Positions 47,043-56,424 of a DNA stretch of 64,000 nucleotides are shown piece by piece. The translations under genes were made by a program, and so were the position numbers. The notes below the pieces were generated by a model that saw only the letters and a program-made list of their open reading frames with translations, made no database searches and was not told where the DNA came from. Positions within the stretch are counted from its first letter, which is position 1. Every line of letters starts with the position of its first letter. Source of the stretch: UBA1141 sp963665155. Lineage in GTDB: Bacteria > Chloroflexota > Dehalococcoidia > Lucifugimonadales > UBA3495. The DNA lies in contig OY761986.2 of assembly GCA_963665155.2 (NCBI GenBank), positions 1,488,001-1,552,000 on the forward strand. Reading direction: 5' to 3'.

Positions 47043-48284
47043 TTGGGGCTGACGAGGGCAAAGGTTTTGGATACAGACGCCTTACCACCATCACTAGTTT
47101 TCGGTATATCCCTCTTTCTCTTCGCCTGTCTAAGCTTGGCCCACAACATCGTCACCGCCAACAACTCTGCACTCGGCAACGGTCTGGACCGCAGCGATAA
47201 CTCGATAACCATCCGTATTGGGACGATTATCCGCTGGCTCAAATATGCCTGCATAATTGCTGTCGCCCTATCCGGTTTGGCACTTTTGCACAGTGTTTGG
47301 ACCGACCGTTGGTGGCCCGCCGCGCTGCTGTCCCTTGCTTTATTGATATCTCTCGTCGCAATTGACCAAGCCCCGAACTGGGCTGCGGAGTCGCGTCCGA
47401 ATTGGCTGAAACCGCTGCTTCGGACACCTAATGGGAAATCTCGACAAAACGGAGCAGTGGGTAGGAACGGCGCCAACGAGGACGGAGAACATGGGACTCC
47501 CTCCGATATAGGGTTGTTAGACCGGCCACAGCCGGAAATCACCGACGCTGAACTGAGCAGCTTGGACCAACGAGACCGGGAAATGCTGCGATCGATTCTT
47601 CGTCTGGACGTCACCACGGCACGGGAAATTATGACACCCAGGCTTGACATGATAGCGGTGGATGCCGATTCCACCCTGTCTGAAGTCTCGGATGTGCTGG
47701 TCAAAAGCGGTCACAGCCGACTGCCGGTGTACGAGGAAACAATCGACCGAATATTGGGCGTCCTTCACGCAAGAGAGGTTCTGGAGGCATTATCCCGGCA
47801 CAGCAGCGATGAGAACATTCGGGAGTTGGTTCGGCAAGCATTTATTATTCCCGAATCAAAGCGCTTGGACGACCTTCTGGAGGAGCTGCAGGACCGGGGT
47901 GTGCAAATGGCTATTGTTGTCGACGAATACGGCGGCACCGAAGGCCTTGTCACCATGGAAGATGTGCTTGAAGAGATAGTTGGCGAGATAGAAGATGAGT
48001 TCTCCCGGACCCGGGAATCGCTGATCAACCGCCTGCCCGACGGCGCGGTATTGGTGGATGCCGGTATCACCACTGAAGACGTTGAGGAATTGTTCGACAC
48101 GCGGATAGAGACCTCCGACGTAGACACGGTAGGAGGATTGGTTTACCACAGCCTGGGCAAAATCCCCCAAGCTGGCGACGTGGTTGTTACCGACCGCCTA
48201 CGAATCGAGGTCGTATCTATCTTGGGCCGCCGCCTTCGCAAACTCAAGATCAACCTTGTCGATAGCAACGGCGCGGACGAGTAG
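47043..48284 (+). CDS. CBS-pair / CorC-HlyC domain membrane protein
   Basis: Up to 413 residues. Two or three hydrophobic segments near 16-40, 62-83 and 90-110 stand where other members have a DUF21/CNNM domain, but this region is short and not typical. A CBS pair follows (MTPRLDMIAVDADSTLSEV, HSRLPVYEETIDRILGVLHAREVLEAL; AFIIPESKRLDDLLEELQDRGVQMAIVVDEYGGTEGLVTMEDVLEEIVGEI) and a CorC_HlyC domain at about 325-405. The family is linked to Mg2+/Co2+ efflux and resistance. The TTG at 47043 is uncertain; a TTG at 47067 is also possible. It follows glmU by 68 bases. Confidence 0.82.
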   Translation: MGLTRAKVLDTDALPPSLVFGISLFLFACLSLAHNIVTANNSALGNGLDRSDNSITIRIGTIIRWLKYACIIAVALSGLALLHSVWTDRWWPAALLSLALLISLVAIDQAPNWAAESRPNWLKPLLRTPNGKSRQNGAVGRNGANEDGEHGTPSDIGLLDRPQPEITDAELSSLDQRDREMLRSILRLDVTTAREIMTPRLDMIAVDADSTLSEVSDVLVKSGHSRLPVYEETIDRILGVLHAREVLEALSRHSSDENIRELVRQAFIIPESKRLDDLLEELQDRGVQMAIVVDEYGGTEGLVTMEDVLEEIVGEIEDEFSRTRESLINRLPDGAVLVDAGITTEDVEELFDTRIETSDVDTVGGLVYHSLGKIPQAGDVVVTDRLRIEVVSILGRRLRKLKINLVDSNGADE

Positions 48285-48691
48285 CGGAAGCACTTAGTCC
48301 GCGTTTCACCCTATTTCCCCAATATTAGTCTCCGGTCACGCCAGCTACCATCCGTTTTCCGGCGCACCGCTGAATCCATGTTTCGTCGCAGCCCGACAAA
48401 TTTCTAGACACTGTCCTTCTTTGGCGCGACGTGTAGTTTCTACTGTGCGGAGGGGAAGTCGGTTGGCCCGCCACTGGGCTTTAGTCCATAAAAATGATAT
48501 ACTTTAACTTGGTCATTTTGCGCCCAAAATTATTGACGTTCTATATTATCACTCTCGAGAGGACCAGGTTTTTTTGGCTTGCATCAGCATGAATCAATCT
48601 TCTTTTTCGGAGCCGTGGTGTCAGGTTACAAGGGATCCGCAGTGCAAGTCCGCACGGTACAGTGCCGGTTTGAGGAAAGTCAACGTCTAAT
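48285..48691 (+). promoter_or_regulatory. dnaG upstream region with possible structured leader
   Basis: No protein gene. TATACT at 48498-48503 could be a -10 box, and TTGACG occurs at 48533. Just before dnaG, bases 48,630-48,680 contain several short complementary stretches; GCAC at 48653-48656 can pair with GTGC at 48662-48665, and GAGGAAAGTC follows. This looks like a folded 5' leader but matches no riboswitch I can name. Confidence 0.35.
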
Positions 48692-50572
48692 ATGACCGTT
48701 GTAGACGACATAAAAGGCCGCCTGGACATTTTGGAGGTTGTCTCCCAGCACGTGCCGTTGCAGAAATCGGGACGGAGCTACAAGGCCAACTGTCCTTTCC
48801 ACCAGGAAAAAACGCCTTCGTTTCATGTATTTCCCGACCGGCAGTCCTGGCGGTGTTTCGGGGCATGCGCCACGGGCGGGGACATTTTCTCGTTTGTCAT
48901 GCGGGCGGAGAACCTGGAATTCGGCGATGCCTTGAAACGGCTGTCAGAGCAATCAGGCGTACCCCTGCCCAGCCGCGAGGGACGATCCCAGCAACAAGCC
49001 TCGCTCGAAATAAACGAGGCCGCCAGGGAGTTTTTCCAGAGGATGCTGGCTTCATCCCAAGGTGCAGAGGCAAGGGCTTACCTGGAACGCCGGGGCTTGA
49101 CCAAGAGTGTGATTGAATCATTCGAGTTGGGTTTTAGCCCTCAGGACGGCGAGTCCCTCAAAAGAGTCTTGATCGACCAAAAGCACACAGTTCAAGAATT
49201 GGCTCAGGCCGGTCTGGTGCATGTAAATGAAAGTGGATGGGCCAGGGACTTATTTCGCGGGCGATTGATGTTTCCAATCCGAAATAACTCGGGCGAGTTG
49301 ACCGGGTTTGGAGGACGGGCCTTAAAAGACGCCACTCCAAAATACCTGAATACTCCGCGAACTCCGGCTTTCGACAAGGGCCGGATATTGTACGGTTTGC
49401 ACCTGGCCAAGAAACAGGCCAACGAAAAAGGCTTGGTGGTGGTTGAAGGCTATATGGATGTGATTGCCGCCCACCAGCACGGGTATGACAACGCAGTCGC
49501 GTCTATGGGGACGGCCCTTACCGAGTACCAAGTGGACGCCATTCGTCGGCTGACATCCAAGGTGGTTATGGCCTTGGATGCGGATGCCGCGGGCCAGCAG
49601 GCGACTCTTCGCAGTCTCGAATCATCTTGGCGGGTATTCCAGACTTCGGTGGCGGGCCGGTCCAATGGCACCACCATATTTCAGCAACAAACGGTTTTGG
49701 AGCTGAAGGTCGCTGTCTTGCCATCGGGGAAGGACCCAGACGATTTAATCCGCGACTCCTCCGGAGCCTGGTCGCACTTAATTGAAAATGCGACGCCGTT
49801 CATAGACTATCTGTTGTCCGCCCTGTCGGCCCAATTGGACACATCCAATCCGCAAGGAAAGGCAAGATTAGTCGAGGTGATGTTCCCGTTGATAGCGGCG
49901 GTGCCGGAACCGACCCAGCAAGACCAGTACTTTCAAGCCTTGGCCACTCACTTGGGAGTGACCCAGGAAACTCTCAAGGCGACCATCGGGCGTCCGTTGC
50001 AGGTGAGGCAAACAAGAGGACCGCGGGCCCGAGGTCAATCTCCGCCCCAGTCGCAACGCCGTGGTGCGACGGCGTCTCCCTTCGCCAAAATGGACCGGGA
50101 CCCTCTCGAAGACTTTTGTTTGGCCTTGTTGTTACAAAACAGGGAGTTGAAAAAACAATTGGAGGACATCAGACCGGAGTATTTCCTTCGGCTGGAAAAC
50201 CGGGAGATATTTAGCCAGCTGACCCGGGCTAGGAACGCGGAGGGGGATGAGCCCGAGACCGGTTCGCATGATTCTATACAGAATCCTTTAGACCTGGACG
50301 AGGAACTTAGCGAGCACCTGGGTACATTGGCCAGCAAATCGCTTCCGGCGATGGATCAACGAGGCGTGCTAGGCGCGTTGCGGGATGTAATTCGCCGATT
50401 GGAGGAACGCCACCTTCGGGAGCTAAAAGCAGAAGAGGAGATCAGGTTCACAGATTCACCTTCGGAACTGCTTGAGGATGTCCACCAAGGGATTCTGGAA
50501 GTTAACGAACGGTTACGACAAAACCAAGGCAGAAGAAACTCATTGGCCCAAGACGCATCGATTTCGCATTGA
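48692..50572 (+). CDS. dnaG: DNA primase
   Basis: 626 residues, complete. Zinc-binding domain: Cys34-P-F-His37, then Cys55 and Cys59 in WRCFGACATGGD. The RNA-polymerase N domain follows (FPIRNNSGELTGFGGRAL), then TOPRIM with GLVVVEGYMDVIAAHQ (about 246; catalytic Glu) and VVMALDADAAGQQA (Asp-x-Asp). The C-terminal DnaB-interaction part begins near 440 and is variable. The usual zinc ligands are Cys-His-Cys-Cys, as here. It makes RNA primers at the replication fork with DnaB. rpoD follows after 105 bases, the conserved primase-sigma operon order. The ATG at 48692 has only a weak ribosome site. Confidence 0.97.
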   Translation: MTVVDDIKGRLDILEVVSQHVPLQKSGRSYKANCPFHQEKTPSFHVFPDRQSWRCFGACATGGDIFSFVMRAENLEFGDALKRLSEQSGVPLPSREGRSQQQASLEINEAAREFFQRMLASSQGAEARAYLERRGLTKSVIESFELGFSPQDGESLKRVLIDQKHTVQELAQAGLVHVNESGWARDLFRGRLMFPIRNNSGELTGFGGRALKDATPKYLNTPRTPAFDKGRILYGLHLAKKQANEKGLVVVEGYMDVIAAHQHGYDNAVASMGTALTEYQVDAIRRLTSKVVMALDADAAGQQATLRSLESSWRVFQTSVAGRSNGTTIFQQQTVLELKVAVLPSGKDPDDLIRDSSGAWSHLIENATPFIDYLLSALSAQLDTSNPQGKARLVEVMFPLIAAVPEPTQQDQYFQALATHLGVTQETLKATIGRPLQVRQTRGPRARGQSPPQSQRRGATASPFAKMDRDPLEDFCLALLLQNRELKKQLEDIRPEYFLRLENREIFSQLTRARNAEGDEPETGSHDSIQNPLDLDEELSEHLGTLASKSLPAMDQRGVLGALRDVIRRLEERHLRELKAEEEIRFTDSPSELLEDVHQGILEVNERLRQNQGRRNSLAQDASISH

Positions 50573-50585
50573 CGGGCATCAGACA

Positions 50586-50630
50586 CTGGCCGGACCTGTA
50601 CTGGCTGGACCTGTACTGGCTGGACCTGGC
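50586..50630. repeat. Three tandem 15-base repeats between dnaG and rpoD
   Basis: Units CTGGCCGGACCTGTA, CTGGCTGGACCTGTA and CTGGCTGGACCTGGC start at 50586, 50601 and 50616. They begin 14 bases past the dnaG stop and fill most of the space before the rpoD ribosome site. Confidence 0.9.
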
Positions 50631-50677
50631 ACTACACAACTAATTCCGACCCAATAAGCCCAAGAGGTTAAATACAA

Positions 50678-52249
50678 ATGGTACGACGCAGCAATCGCAG
50701 CGAGCTAAACCCGGAAGATTTCGTAGAGACTAACGGAGAAACCGACGGACCGGACAAACTAATGGAAATCGTCCGGGGCGCCAACGAGTCTGGGGATGAC
50801 GACTCTCCGGGGGAATCCAACGGGCAGCCTTCCTCGGATTTACGGGTAGAGCAGGCCGACGATCAATGGGATGACGGCTCGACCGAGGAAAAGTCGACCT
50901 ATGCCAGGCCGGATACCCGAGAAGAGACGGAGAATGAAGAGCCGGATTGGGAGCCCGAGACCGATTCCATGGAAGTGCTCGACGACCCCGTTCGGATGTA
51001 CCTGCGGGAGATCGGAAGGGTGCGACTGCTGACCTCCATTGATGAACGGACCTTGGCCCGGAAGATCGAAGGCGGCAAGCACTTGCAAGGCTTGCAGAAG
51101 GAGTTTAACGGTCTGGAGGGCCGACAGCCCAAATCTTGGGAAGTTACCCTCGCTCTCTTTCGCCGGATGGTGAACGCTTCTCCTCTTGTTGAAGCCTTGG
51201 GCGAACAACTGGGATTGCCGGGTAACTTGACCTTGTCCCAGGTAACCGACCACAACAAGTTGCGCTCGGCCATAGACGCTGAGGTTTCCCTGGACCTTTT
51301 GGCGGCCGTTGGGGAGACCCTGGATGACACTCCCGAGAGTATTTATGCTCAGGTAATCAACCTTTCCCTGAGTTCTTGGCTGCTGCCCCCCGACGCCATC
51401 GATGTGCTGGAGGATTGCACGCTGAATGAATTGGACGCAACCCTAAACCAAGCGCACTGTGATGAAGACTTGCAGCAATTGGAACCCCTGTTCCGCGCCT
51501 ACTTCCGGCGAATTGACGCCGAGGCCGATCGGGCGCAGGCCCGATTGACCGAAGCCAATTTGAGGTTGGTGGTCAGCGTGGCCAAGAAGTACATCGGTAG
51601 GGGCATGGCGCTTTTGGACATGATCCAAGAAGGCAATATCGGCTTGATAAGGGCCGTGGAAAAGTTCGACTATCGCAAGGGTTACAAGTTCAGCACCTAT
51701 GCAACATGGTGGATTCGCCAAGCCATCACCAGGGCCATTGCCGACCAAGCCCGGACCATCCGCATTCCGGTTCACATGGTTGAAACCATCAACAAACTGA
51801 TGCGCCAGCACCGCAGGCTGCTGCAAGAGTACGGTCGCGAGCCCACCGCCGAAGAGATTGGTCTGGCAATGGAAATCGGACCCGAAAAAGTTGAGGAGAT
51901 TCTCAAAATTTCTCAAGAACCGGTCTCGTTGGAGACACCCATCGGCGAGGAGGAAGACTCCCACTTGGGAGACTTCATTGAAGACCGGAATGCTCAAGCC
52001 CCGGCCGACGCTGCCTCGTTCCAATTGCTGAAGGAACAGGTCGACGAGGTGCTGCATACCCTAACCGACCGGGAGGCCAGGGTACTTCAACTCCGGTTTG
52101 GCCTGGAAGACGGGCGCAGCCGTACGCTGGAAGAAGTTGGCCGCGACTTTGGAGTTACCAGGGAGCGGATTCGCCAAATCGAGGCCAAAGCGCTTCGAAA
52201 ATTGCGACACCCCACCCGGTCACGCAAGCTCAAAGACTTCTTAGAGTAG
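50678..52249 (+). CDS. rpoD: Primary RNA polymerase sigma factor
   Basis: 523 residues. An acidic N-terminal ~100 residues take the place of region 1.1. Region 1.2 is DPVRMYLREIGRVRLL (about 102). A helical, non-conserved stretch of ~160 residues lies between 1.2 and 2, as in many primary sigmas. Region 2 is RLTEANLRLVVSVAKKY (about 288), DMIQEGNIGLIRAVEKFDY and FSTYATWWIRQAITRAI (-10 recognition). Region 3 is IPVHMVETINKL. Region 4 is REARVLQLRFGLEDG and TLEEVGRDFGVTRERIRQIE (-35 recognition). It directs core polymerase to housekeeping promoters. The ATG at 50678 has AAGAGG upstream. Confidence 0.97.
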   Translation: MVRRSNRSELNPEDFVETNGETDGPDKLMEIVRGANESGDDDSPGESNGQPSSDLRVEQADDQWDDGSTEEKSTYARPDTREETENEEPDWEPETDSMEVLDDPVRMYLREIGRVRLLTSIDERTLARKIEGGKHLQGLQKEFNGLEGRQPKSWEVTLALFRRMVNASPLVEALGEQLGLPGNLTLSQVTDHNKLRSAIDAEVSLDLLAAVGETLDDTPESIYAQVINLSLSSWLLPPDAIDVLEDCTLNELDATLNQAHCDEDLQQLEPLFRAYFRRIDAEADRAQARLTEANLRLVVSVAKKYIGRGMALLDMIQEGNIGLIRAVEKFDYRKGYKFSTYATWWIRQAITRAIADQARTIRIPVHMVETINKLMRQHRRLLQEYGREPTAEEIGLAMEIGPEKVEEILKISQEPVSLETPIGEEEDSHLGDFIEDRNAQAPADAASFQLLKEQVDEVLHTLTDREARVLQLRFGLEDGRSRTLEEVGRDFGVTRERIRQIEAKALRKLRHPTRSRKLKDFLE

Positions 52250-52276
52250 TAGATGTTTCGTCTTTGAAATCAAAAC

Positions 52277-52309
52277 GGCGCTGCCCGTCAACAGTGAATG
52301 GGCAGCGCC
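52277..52309. terminator. Hairpin terminator after rpoD
   Basis: GGCGCTGCCC (52277-52286) pairs perfectly with GGGCAGCGCC (52300-52309). On the plus strand only TT follows; on the minus strand the stem is followed by GTTTTG. It is probably the rpoD terminator and may be a weak bidirectional one. Confidence 0.8.
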
Positions 52310-52433
52310 TTCAGTTAGGGTTGCTTGACCGCAGACTCATGCGCAAACTCCTCATTCGGTGCGCCGGATTTCCTTGTTTCTGGCAAAACGCTGGTGATAA
52401 ACTAGCCGTGAATCCAAATAGGGAGGGGGAAAC

Positions 52434-52646
52434 GTGGGAGAGCAGGACCACCCCAAATGTTTAAAGTGCGAAATAGGGCAACTCGTGCCGTTATCCGACT
52501 ACGGGGGACAGGGCGCTGCCGTCCATTACAAGGCGTGGGTGTGCATCAACCCCGCATGCGGGTTCAATCTTAAAATCCGCAATGGTGACATCTATTTGAA
52601 TGAGCCCATAACCCCGGGCGGAATGAACACCCCAAGGGCGCGTTAA
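52434..52646 (+). CDS. Small zinc-ribbon protein
   Basis: 70 residues. CLKC near the N-terminus and CINPAC near residue 36 give a Cys-x2-Cys...Cys-x4-Cys zinc ribbon (KCLKCEIGQLVPLSD, WVCINPACGFNLKI). The start is a GTG at 52434 with AGGGAGGGGG upstream, an unusually strong ribosome site. The role is unknown; similar short ribbons are common downstream of rpoD. Confidence 0.75.
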   Translation: MGEQDHPKCLKCEIGQLVPLSDYGGQGAAVHYKAWVCINPACGFNLKIRNGDIYLNEPITPGGMNTPRAR

Positions 52647-52680
52647 TACGGCGTTAATACTGGGTTAATACCGCGTTAAT
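52642..52680. repeat. Four short GTTAAT repeats
   Basis: GTTAATA occurs three times and GTTAAT a fourth time, spaced 10-11 bases apart (from 52642, 52652, 52663, 52674), overlapping the stop of the zinc-ribbon gene. About one helical turn separates them, so a DNA-binding site array is conceivable. Confidence 0.6.
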
Positions 52681-52912
52681 TCAACGAAACAAGCCCTGTC
52701 ATTGACGCCCTACGTAATCCACTCAGACCAACTGGTTGGACGACCTTCCGGTGCCAGCCTCATTTATTAACCTCTATTCTTCTAAAGGTGGGCGGTGAAG
52801 GTGCGGTGGGGGATTAACCTCAGAAGTTATTTTTCAGAGAATACCGTCGTCCTTCGTTAACTGTCTTTAATTAGTTATAGAAGTGCGGTTGTAGCTGTGA
52901 GAAGGAGGTGAA

Positions 52913-53881
52913 ATGGAAGCTGGATACGATTACTTATTGCTTCGCGGACGACTGCAGCGGAAATTCTTCAGATACTCCGGAATTATTATATTAGTCTTTG
53001 GTGCCCTGCTGCTGGCTACCGGTGGAGCATACTACGGGTATGCGGCCAAGGCCCGGGCCGATTTGGACGACTTGAACGTCACCATTCCCGGCGCTTCTTT
53101 GGCCCAAAACCAGGCCCAAAACCAGGTTCAAGCCCCAGATACGACCACGACCGATAACTTCGATGACAGCAGCCCCACGGCTCAAAAAGCCGTCGATACA
53201 TTCTCCGGCCAGCAGAACGACCCGATCAAAGCACCGGGTTCAGCCAAGGTTCTCCCTAGCTTGTCCAGCCTGGCCATCAACGCCAAGCAGCTATATCCGG
53301 GGGAAGCCCTGAGCGCTGCCTCCTGGAGCAACCCTTGGTCTTTCGAGCCTCTGGCCTATCGCTCGAAAGTGCTGCTTCAAGGATTTTCTCCCATTGAACC
53401 CGGAGCGGTTCCACCCGCCGGTGCATTGGATGCCGCCACCAGAATCATAATGCCTTCCATCGGCATTGACTCCATCATCGGTGAACTGGAGATTTTTAAC
53501 CTTGGGGATAGCCGGGCTTACGAGACACCAGACCGTATCGTGGGCCACATTCCCGAAACCGCCAATGCCGGCGAAGCGGGAAGCTCGTGGTTCTTCGGGC
53601 ATACCGAGAGCCCAACTTTGGGAGAGGGGTCTATCTTCTTCAATCTGCAACAAGTGCCTGGGAAATTGCGGAACAGCGAAGACGTCTTCATCATCACGGA
53701 GACCGGTCAAACTCAGTATTTGTACCGGGTCACATCGTCTCAAGTCGTTCATCAAGACTACATGGCACTCTACGAAACCGGTCAGGCAACCATCCACCTG
53801 GTGTCGTGCGTCCCTCGATTGGTATACGACCACCGGTTGATCGTAACGGGCGAATTGGTCGCCCAAAAGACAAAGTCATAA
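52913..53881 (+). CDS. Sortase
   Basis: 322 residues. A short cytoplasmic start is followed by one membrane anchor at about 24-46 (YSGIIILVFGALLLATGGAY), a low-complexity Gln/Ala/Asp linker, and a C-terminal sortase domain of ~150 residues: RIIMPSIGIDSIIGELEI, SSWFFGHTESP with the catalytic His, and IHLVSCVPRLVYDHRLIV with Cys (TLxTC position) and the Arg. The fold joins cell-wall or pilus proteins through an LPxTG-like signal. No substrate protein with an LPxTG tail is in the window. GGAGGTGAA precedes the ATG. A sortase implies a Gram-positive-like envelope or an exported-protein system. Confidence 0.9.
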   Translation: MEAGYDYLLLRGRLQRKFFRYSGIIILVFGALLLATGGAYYGYAAKARADLDDLNVTIPGASLAQNQAQNQVQAPDTTTTDNFDDSSPTAQKAVDTFSGQQNDPIKAPGSAKVLPSLSSLAINAKQLYPGEALSAASWSNPWSFEPLAYRSKVLLQGFSPIEPGAVPPAGALDAATRIIMPSIGIDSIIGELEIFNLGDSRAYETPDRIVGHIPETANAGEAGSSWFFGHTESPTLGEGSIFFNLQQVPGKLRNSEDVFIITETGQTQYLYRVTSSQVVHQDYMALYETGQATIHLVSCVPRLVYDHRLIVTGELVAQKTKS

Positions 53882-53896
53882 GCTGGTATTTATGTA

Positions 53897-53937
53897 AACA
53901 AGAAGAGGCGAGGAATCGGACCCGCTTCTTGTTGTTT
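53897..53937 (+). terminator. Terminator after the sortase gene
   Basis: AACAAGAAG (53897-53905) pairs with CTTCTTGTT (53925-53933), followed by GTTT. It lies 16 bases past the sortase stop and before the convergent GDPD gene. Confidence 0.75.
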
Positions 53938-53955
53938 AGAGGCACAAACAACAAG

Positions 53956-54834
53956 CTAAGTTAACTGGCGGTCCAACTCTCTTTTTTGTTGCACCGTCTG
54001 TGCCAGATGGTTCGTGACCACGGCCTCCAGACGGGCTTCAGCCATCGTACCCATGTCATAGTTAAAATCCGAATCCCAGGCCAGCACTCGATGACCTCGA
54101 CTGCGAAACTTACGGTGTAGATCTTCGTTGTAGGTGTCATTGGCGGGGTCGTACCATTGGGCTTGCACCAAGGGGCTGAACCACCTGGACCTGATGGGAT
54201 AAGGATGACGCTTGGACCAAATGTAGCCCCGGGATATTCGTGGCTCCATTCGTCTAAGGTGATAAAGGGCCACAGGATTGAAGCTGGCAACCAGAGTACT
54301 GTCCCACCGCTGATGGCGTCTTATCGTTTCGGCTACCAGATGAGCAATCAGCTTCATTCCGCTGATGATCACTTTCATTTCCACGTTGATCAGGAAATCT
54401 TTCGGCAGCGACTCGAACACCTCATCCAAAGTCGGGGCACCTTGGCCTTTGAACGCCGGTCCAAACCATGAGCCGACGTCAAGAGAACGCACCTCGGAAA
54501 AAGTAGCAGCATCGACCCGGCCCCTGCCATTGCTGGTACGACCCAAACGGTGGTCGTGGAATACCACCAATAGCCGGTCCCTGGTCAACCTTACGTCCAA
54601 CTCAACGCCATCGGCTCCGCTGGCCAAAGCATTGGTAAACGCTGGCAACGTGTTTTCTGGTGCGGTGGAAACATCGCCGCGGTGAGCTATCACCAAGGGC
54701 AAAGACAGGGAGCCAGCCTCCATGTCCCAGGATGTGGCAGCGCGTCTTATTTCTGAAGACAATTCATCGTCGCCGAACGGGGAATTTACGGGCTGGTCTG
54801 GTCGATTCAATCTCTCGTGTGGTGACCAACACAT
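53956..54834 (-). CDS. Glycerophosphodiester phosphodiesterase
   Basis: GDPD TIM-barrel: VIAHRGDVSTAPENTLPAF (the first His and the Glu), GADGVELDVRLTRD (Glu and Asp metal ligands), LVVFHDHRLGRT (second catalytic His). It hydrolyses glycerophosphodiesters to sn-glycerol-3-phosphate and an alcohol, or degrades related lipids. No signal peptide is visible. An in-frame ATG at 54723 (MEAGSLSLPLVIAHRGD) is the more natural start; the one at 54834 adds 37 residues without likeness. Confidence 0.88.
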   Translation of the reverse strand: MCWSPHERLNRPDQPVNSPFGDDELSSEIRRAATSWDMEAGSLSLPLVIAHRGDVSTAPENTLPAFTNALASGADGVELDVRLTRDRLLVVFHDHRLGRTSNGRGRVDAATFSEVRSLDVGSWFGPAFKGQGAPTLDEVFESLPKDFLINVEMKVIISGMKLIAHLVAETIRRHQRWDSTLVASFNPVALYHLRRMEPRISRGYIWSKRHPYPIRSRWFSPLVQAQWYDPANDTYNEDLHRKFRSRGHRVLAWDSDFNYDMGTMAEARLEAVVTNHLAQTVQQKRELDRQLT

Positions 54835-54990
54835 TCCAGTTAACTATTTGCTTCGGCCTGTGTCAAGTAAGCGCGTCATAAAGGGATTCCTATCTGGGAT
54901 GCGAGTAGAATAGACCGGCCCGCTCAAAGACCTGGGTCTGCATTATCCCAGTCCCGTTCCCAGCGACCAAATAACCGGAGGCCTTAATCG

Positions 54991-56247
54991 TTGGAACCCC
55001 GGCCCACCACACGCGGCCCGGCACTCGCCGTTCTGCAAAACCGGCAGTTTCGGCTGCTTTGGTATGTTGGGACACTAGCCGAGACCGCCCGGTGGATGGA
55101 GTTGTTGGTCCTCAGTTGGCTGGTGCTTCAAGCAACTGAATCTCCTTTTCAACTGGGTCTGGTGTTGGTATTCAACAACCTGCCCAGACCACTCTTTTCG
55201 CTGTTCACCGGTTGGATCGCCGACCGGGCCAGCCGCCACCTGATGCTCATCGTATCCCAGACTTCAAACGTGCTCACGGCTGTGGCCCTGTTGACGCTTA
55301 TCATATTGGGCTTGATCGAGCCGTGGCATGTCTTTGTGGTGGCCTTCATCATGGGCGTTAGCAGGTCGCTTGAAGACCCGTCACGACGGACCGCCATCCT
55401 GGACGCTGTTGGGGAAACGCGCTTGGTCAACGCCATGTCGCTGGAGGTCATTAGCAACACCGCAGGCAAAGTGGTCGGCCCATTGGTGGGTGGAATCGTA
55501 ATCGACTCCATGGGATTTACCGGGTCGTATGGAATATTGCTGGGCATCCATCTATGCAACCTGACATTACTGGTGACGCGAGTAAGAATCCCCAATGTGA
55601 TCCAGAGTTCTGCCGGGGAGCCAATGTGGAAGGGGCTTGGCAGCACTCTAAAATATGCCCTCCACAATCCGACGTTGGTAGGGCTTTTCTACGTAACGGT
55701 GGTGATGAATGCCACGGCGTTCCCAGTGAGGCAGTTCATACCCGTAATCGGACAAGACCATCTGCATGTCGGCGCAACGCTGGTAGGATTATTGGTGGCT
55801 TCTGAAGGGATCGGTCAACTGGCCGGAGCCGGAGTGATGGCCATGACCCGAAACGTCCAATATTTGGGCCGGGTATTGGTTTTCGGTTCAATCGGCGTAC
55901 TTGCCATGACGTTGTCGTTTCCTTGGTTGCCTTGGTACGGCTTGGCCATAGTTGCCCTGACCATGGGCGGGCTTGGCCAAGCCGGTTTTAGCACAATGCA
56001 AAGTACCATAGCCATGCTTTCCGCACCCCCGGAGATGCGCGGGAGAATGATGGGGCTCCTTAGCGTGTTTATCGGTGCTGGCACCCCGTTGGGAACGCTG
56101 GAAATGGGCGCGATAGCCGCAGTGAGCACGCAGTGGGCGATTTCAGCCAATGCGATCGGCGGGCTGGCACTGTTGTTGCCCGTTATCTTCCTGTCCCCGC
56201 TGGTAACACGGCCCGTTACCGCGCCGCAAGCGGCCACCAGCCCCTGA
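54991..56247 (+). CDS. Major facilitator superfamily exporter
   Basis: 418 residues with about 12 hydrophobic segments. The motif between helices 2 and 3 is GWIADRASRHLMLIVSQ, a common MFS_3 (enterobactin-exporter-like) signature, and VSRSLEDPSRRTAILD and MSLEVISNTAGKVVGPLVGG match the same type. The start is a TTG at 54991 with GGAGG 9 bases upstream. The substrate is unknown; members export siderophores, drugs or small acids. It is divergent from the GDPD gene. Confidence 0.85.
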   Translation: MEPRPTTRGPALAVLQNRQFRLLWYVGTLAETARWMELLVLSWLVLQATESPFQLGLVLVFNNLPRPLFSLFTGWIADRASRHLMLIVSQTSNVLTAVALLTLIILGLIEPWHVFVVAFIMGVSRSLEDPSRRTAILDAVGETRLVNAMSLEVISNTAGKVVGPLVGGIVIDSMGFTGSYGILLGIHLCNLTLLVTRVRIPNVIQSSAGEPMWKGLGSTLKYALHNPTLVGLFYVTVVMNATAFPVRQFIPVIGQDHLHVGATLVGLLVASEGIGQLAGAGVMAMTRNVQYLGRVLVFGSIGVLAMTLSFPWLPWYGLAIVALTMGGLGQAGFSTMQSTIAMLSAPPEMRGRMMGLLSVFIGAGTPLGTLEMGAIAAVSTQWAISANAIGGLALLLPVIFLSPLVTRPVTAPQAATSP

Positions 56248-56424
56248 GCCTCCATGCTGCTAACCCAGCCAAGCCTTGCTAGCTTGTGCCTGGCAACCGG
56301 AAGGGTTATATTCTGAATGCGCCTCGACTTTGCCAGACCGCTTCTCCAGACCGCTTCTAGGGAACCGGTCCACGGAATCGCTTCAGGGACGGGCACGGGC
56401 GTAGGAACCAAAACTGGAGGGTGT

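Noticed and set aside
48630..48680. RNase P RNA or cobalamin riboswitch before dnaG
   Set aside because: A GAGGAAAGTC stretch recalls RNase P RNA, but none of the other conserved elements follow; dnaG starts within a few bases. No B12-box pattern could be completed either.
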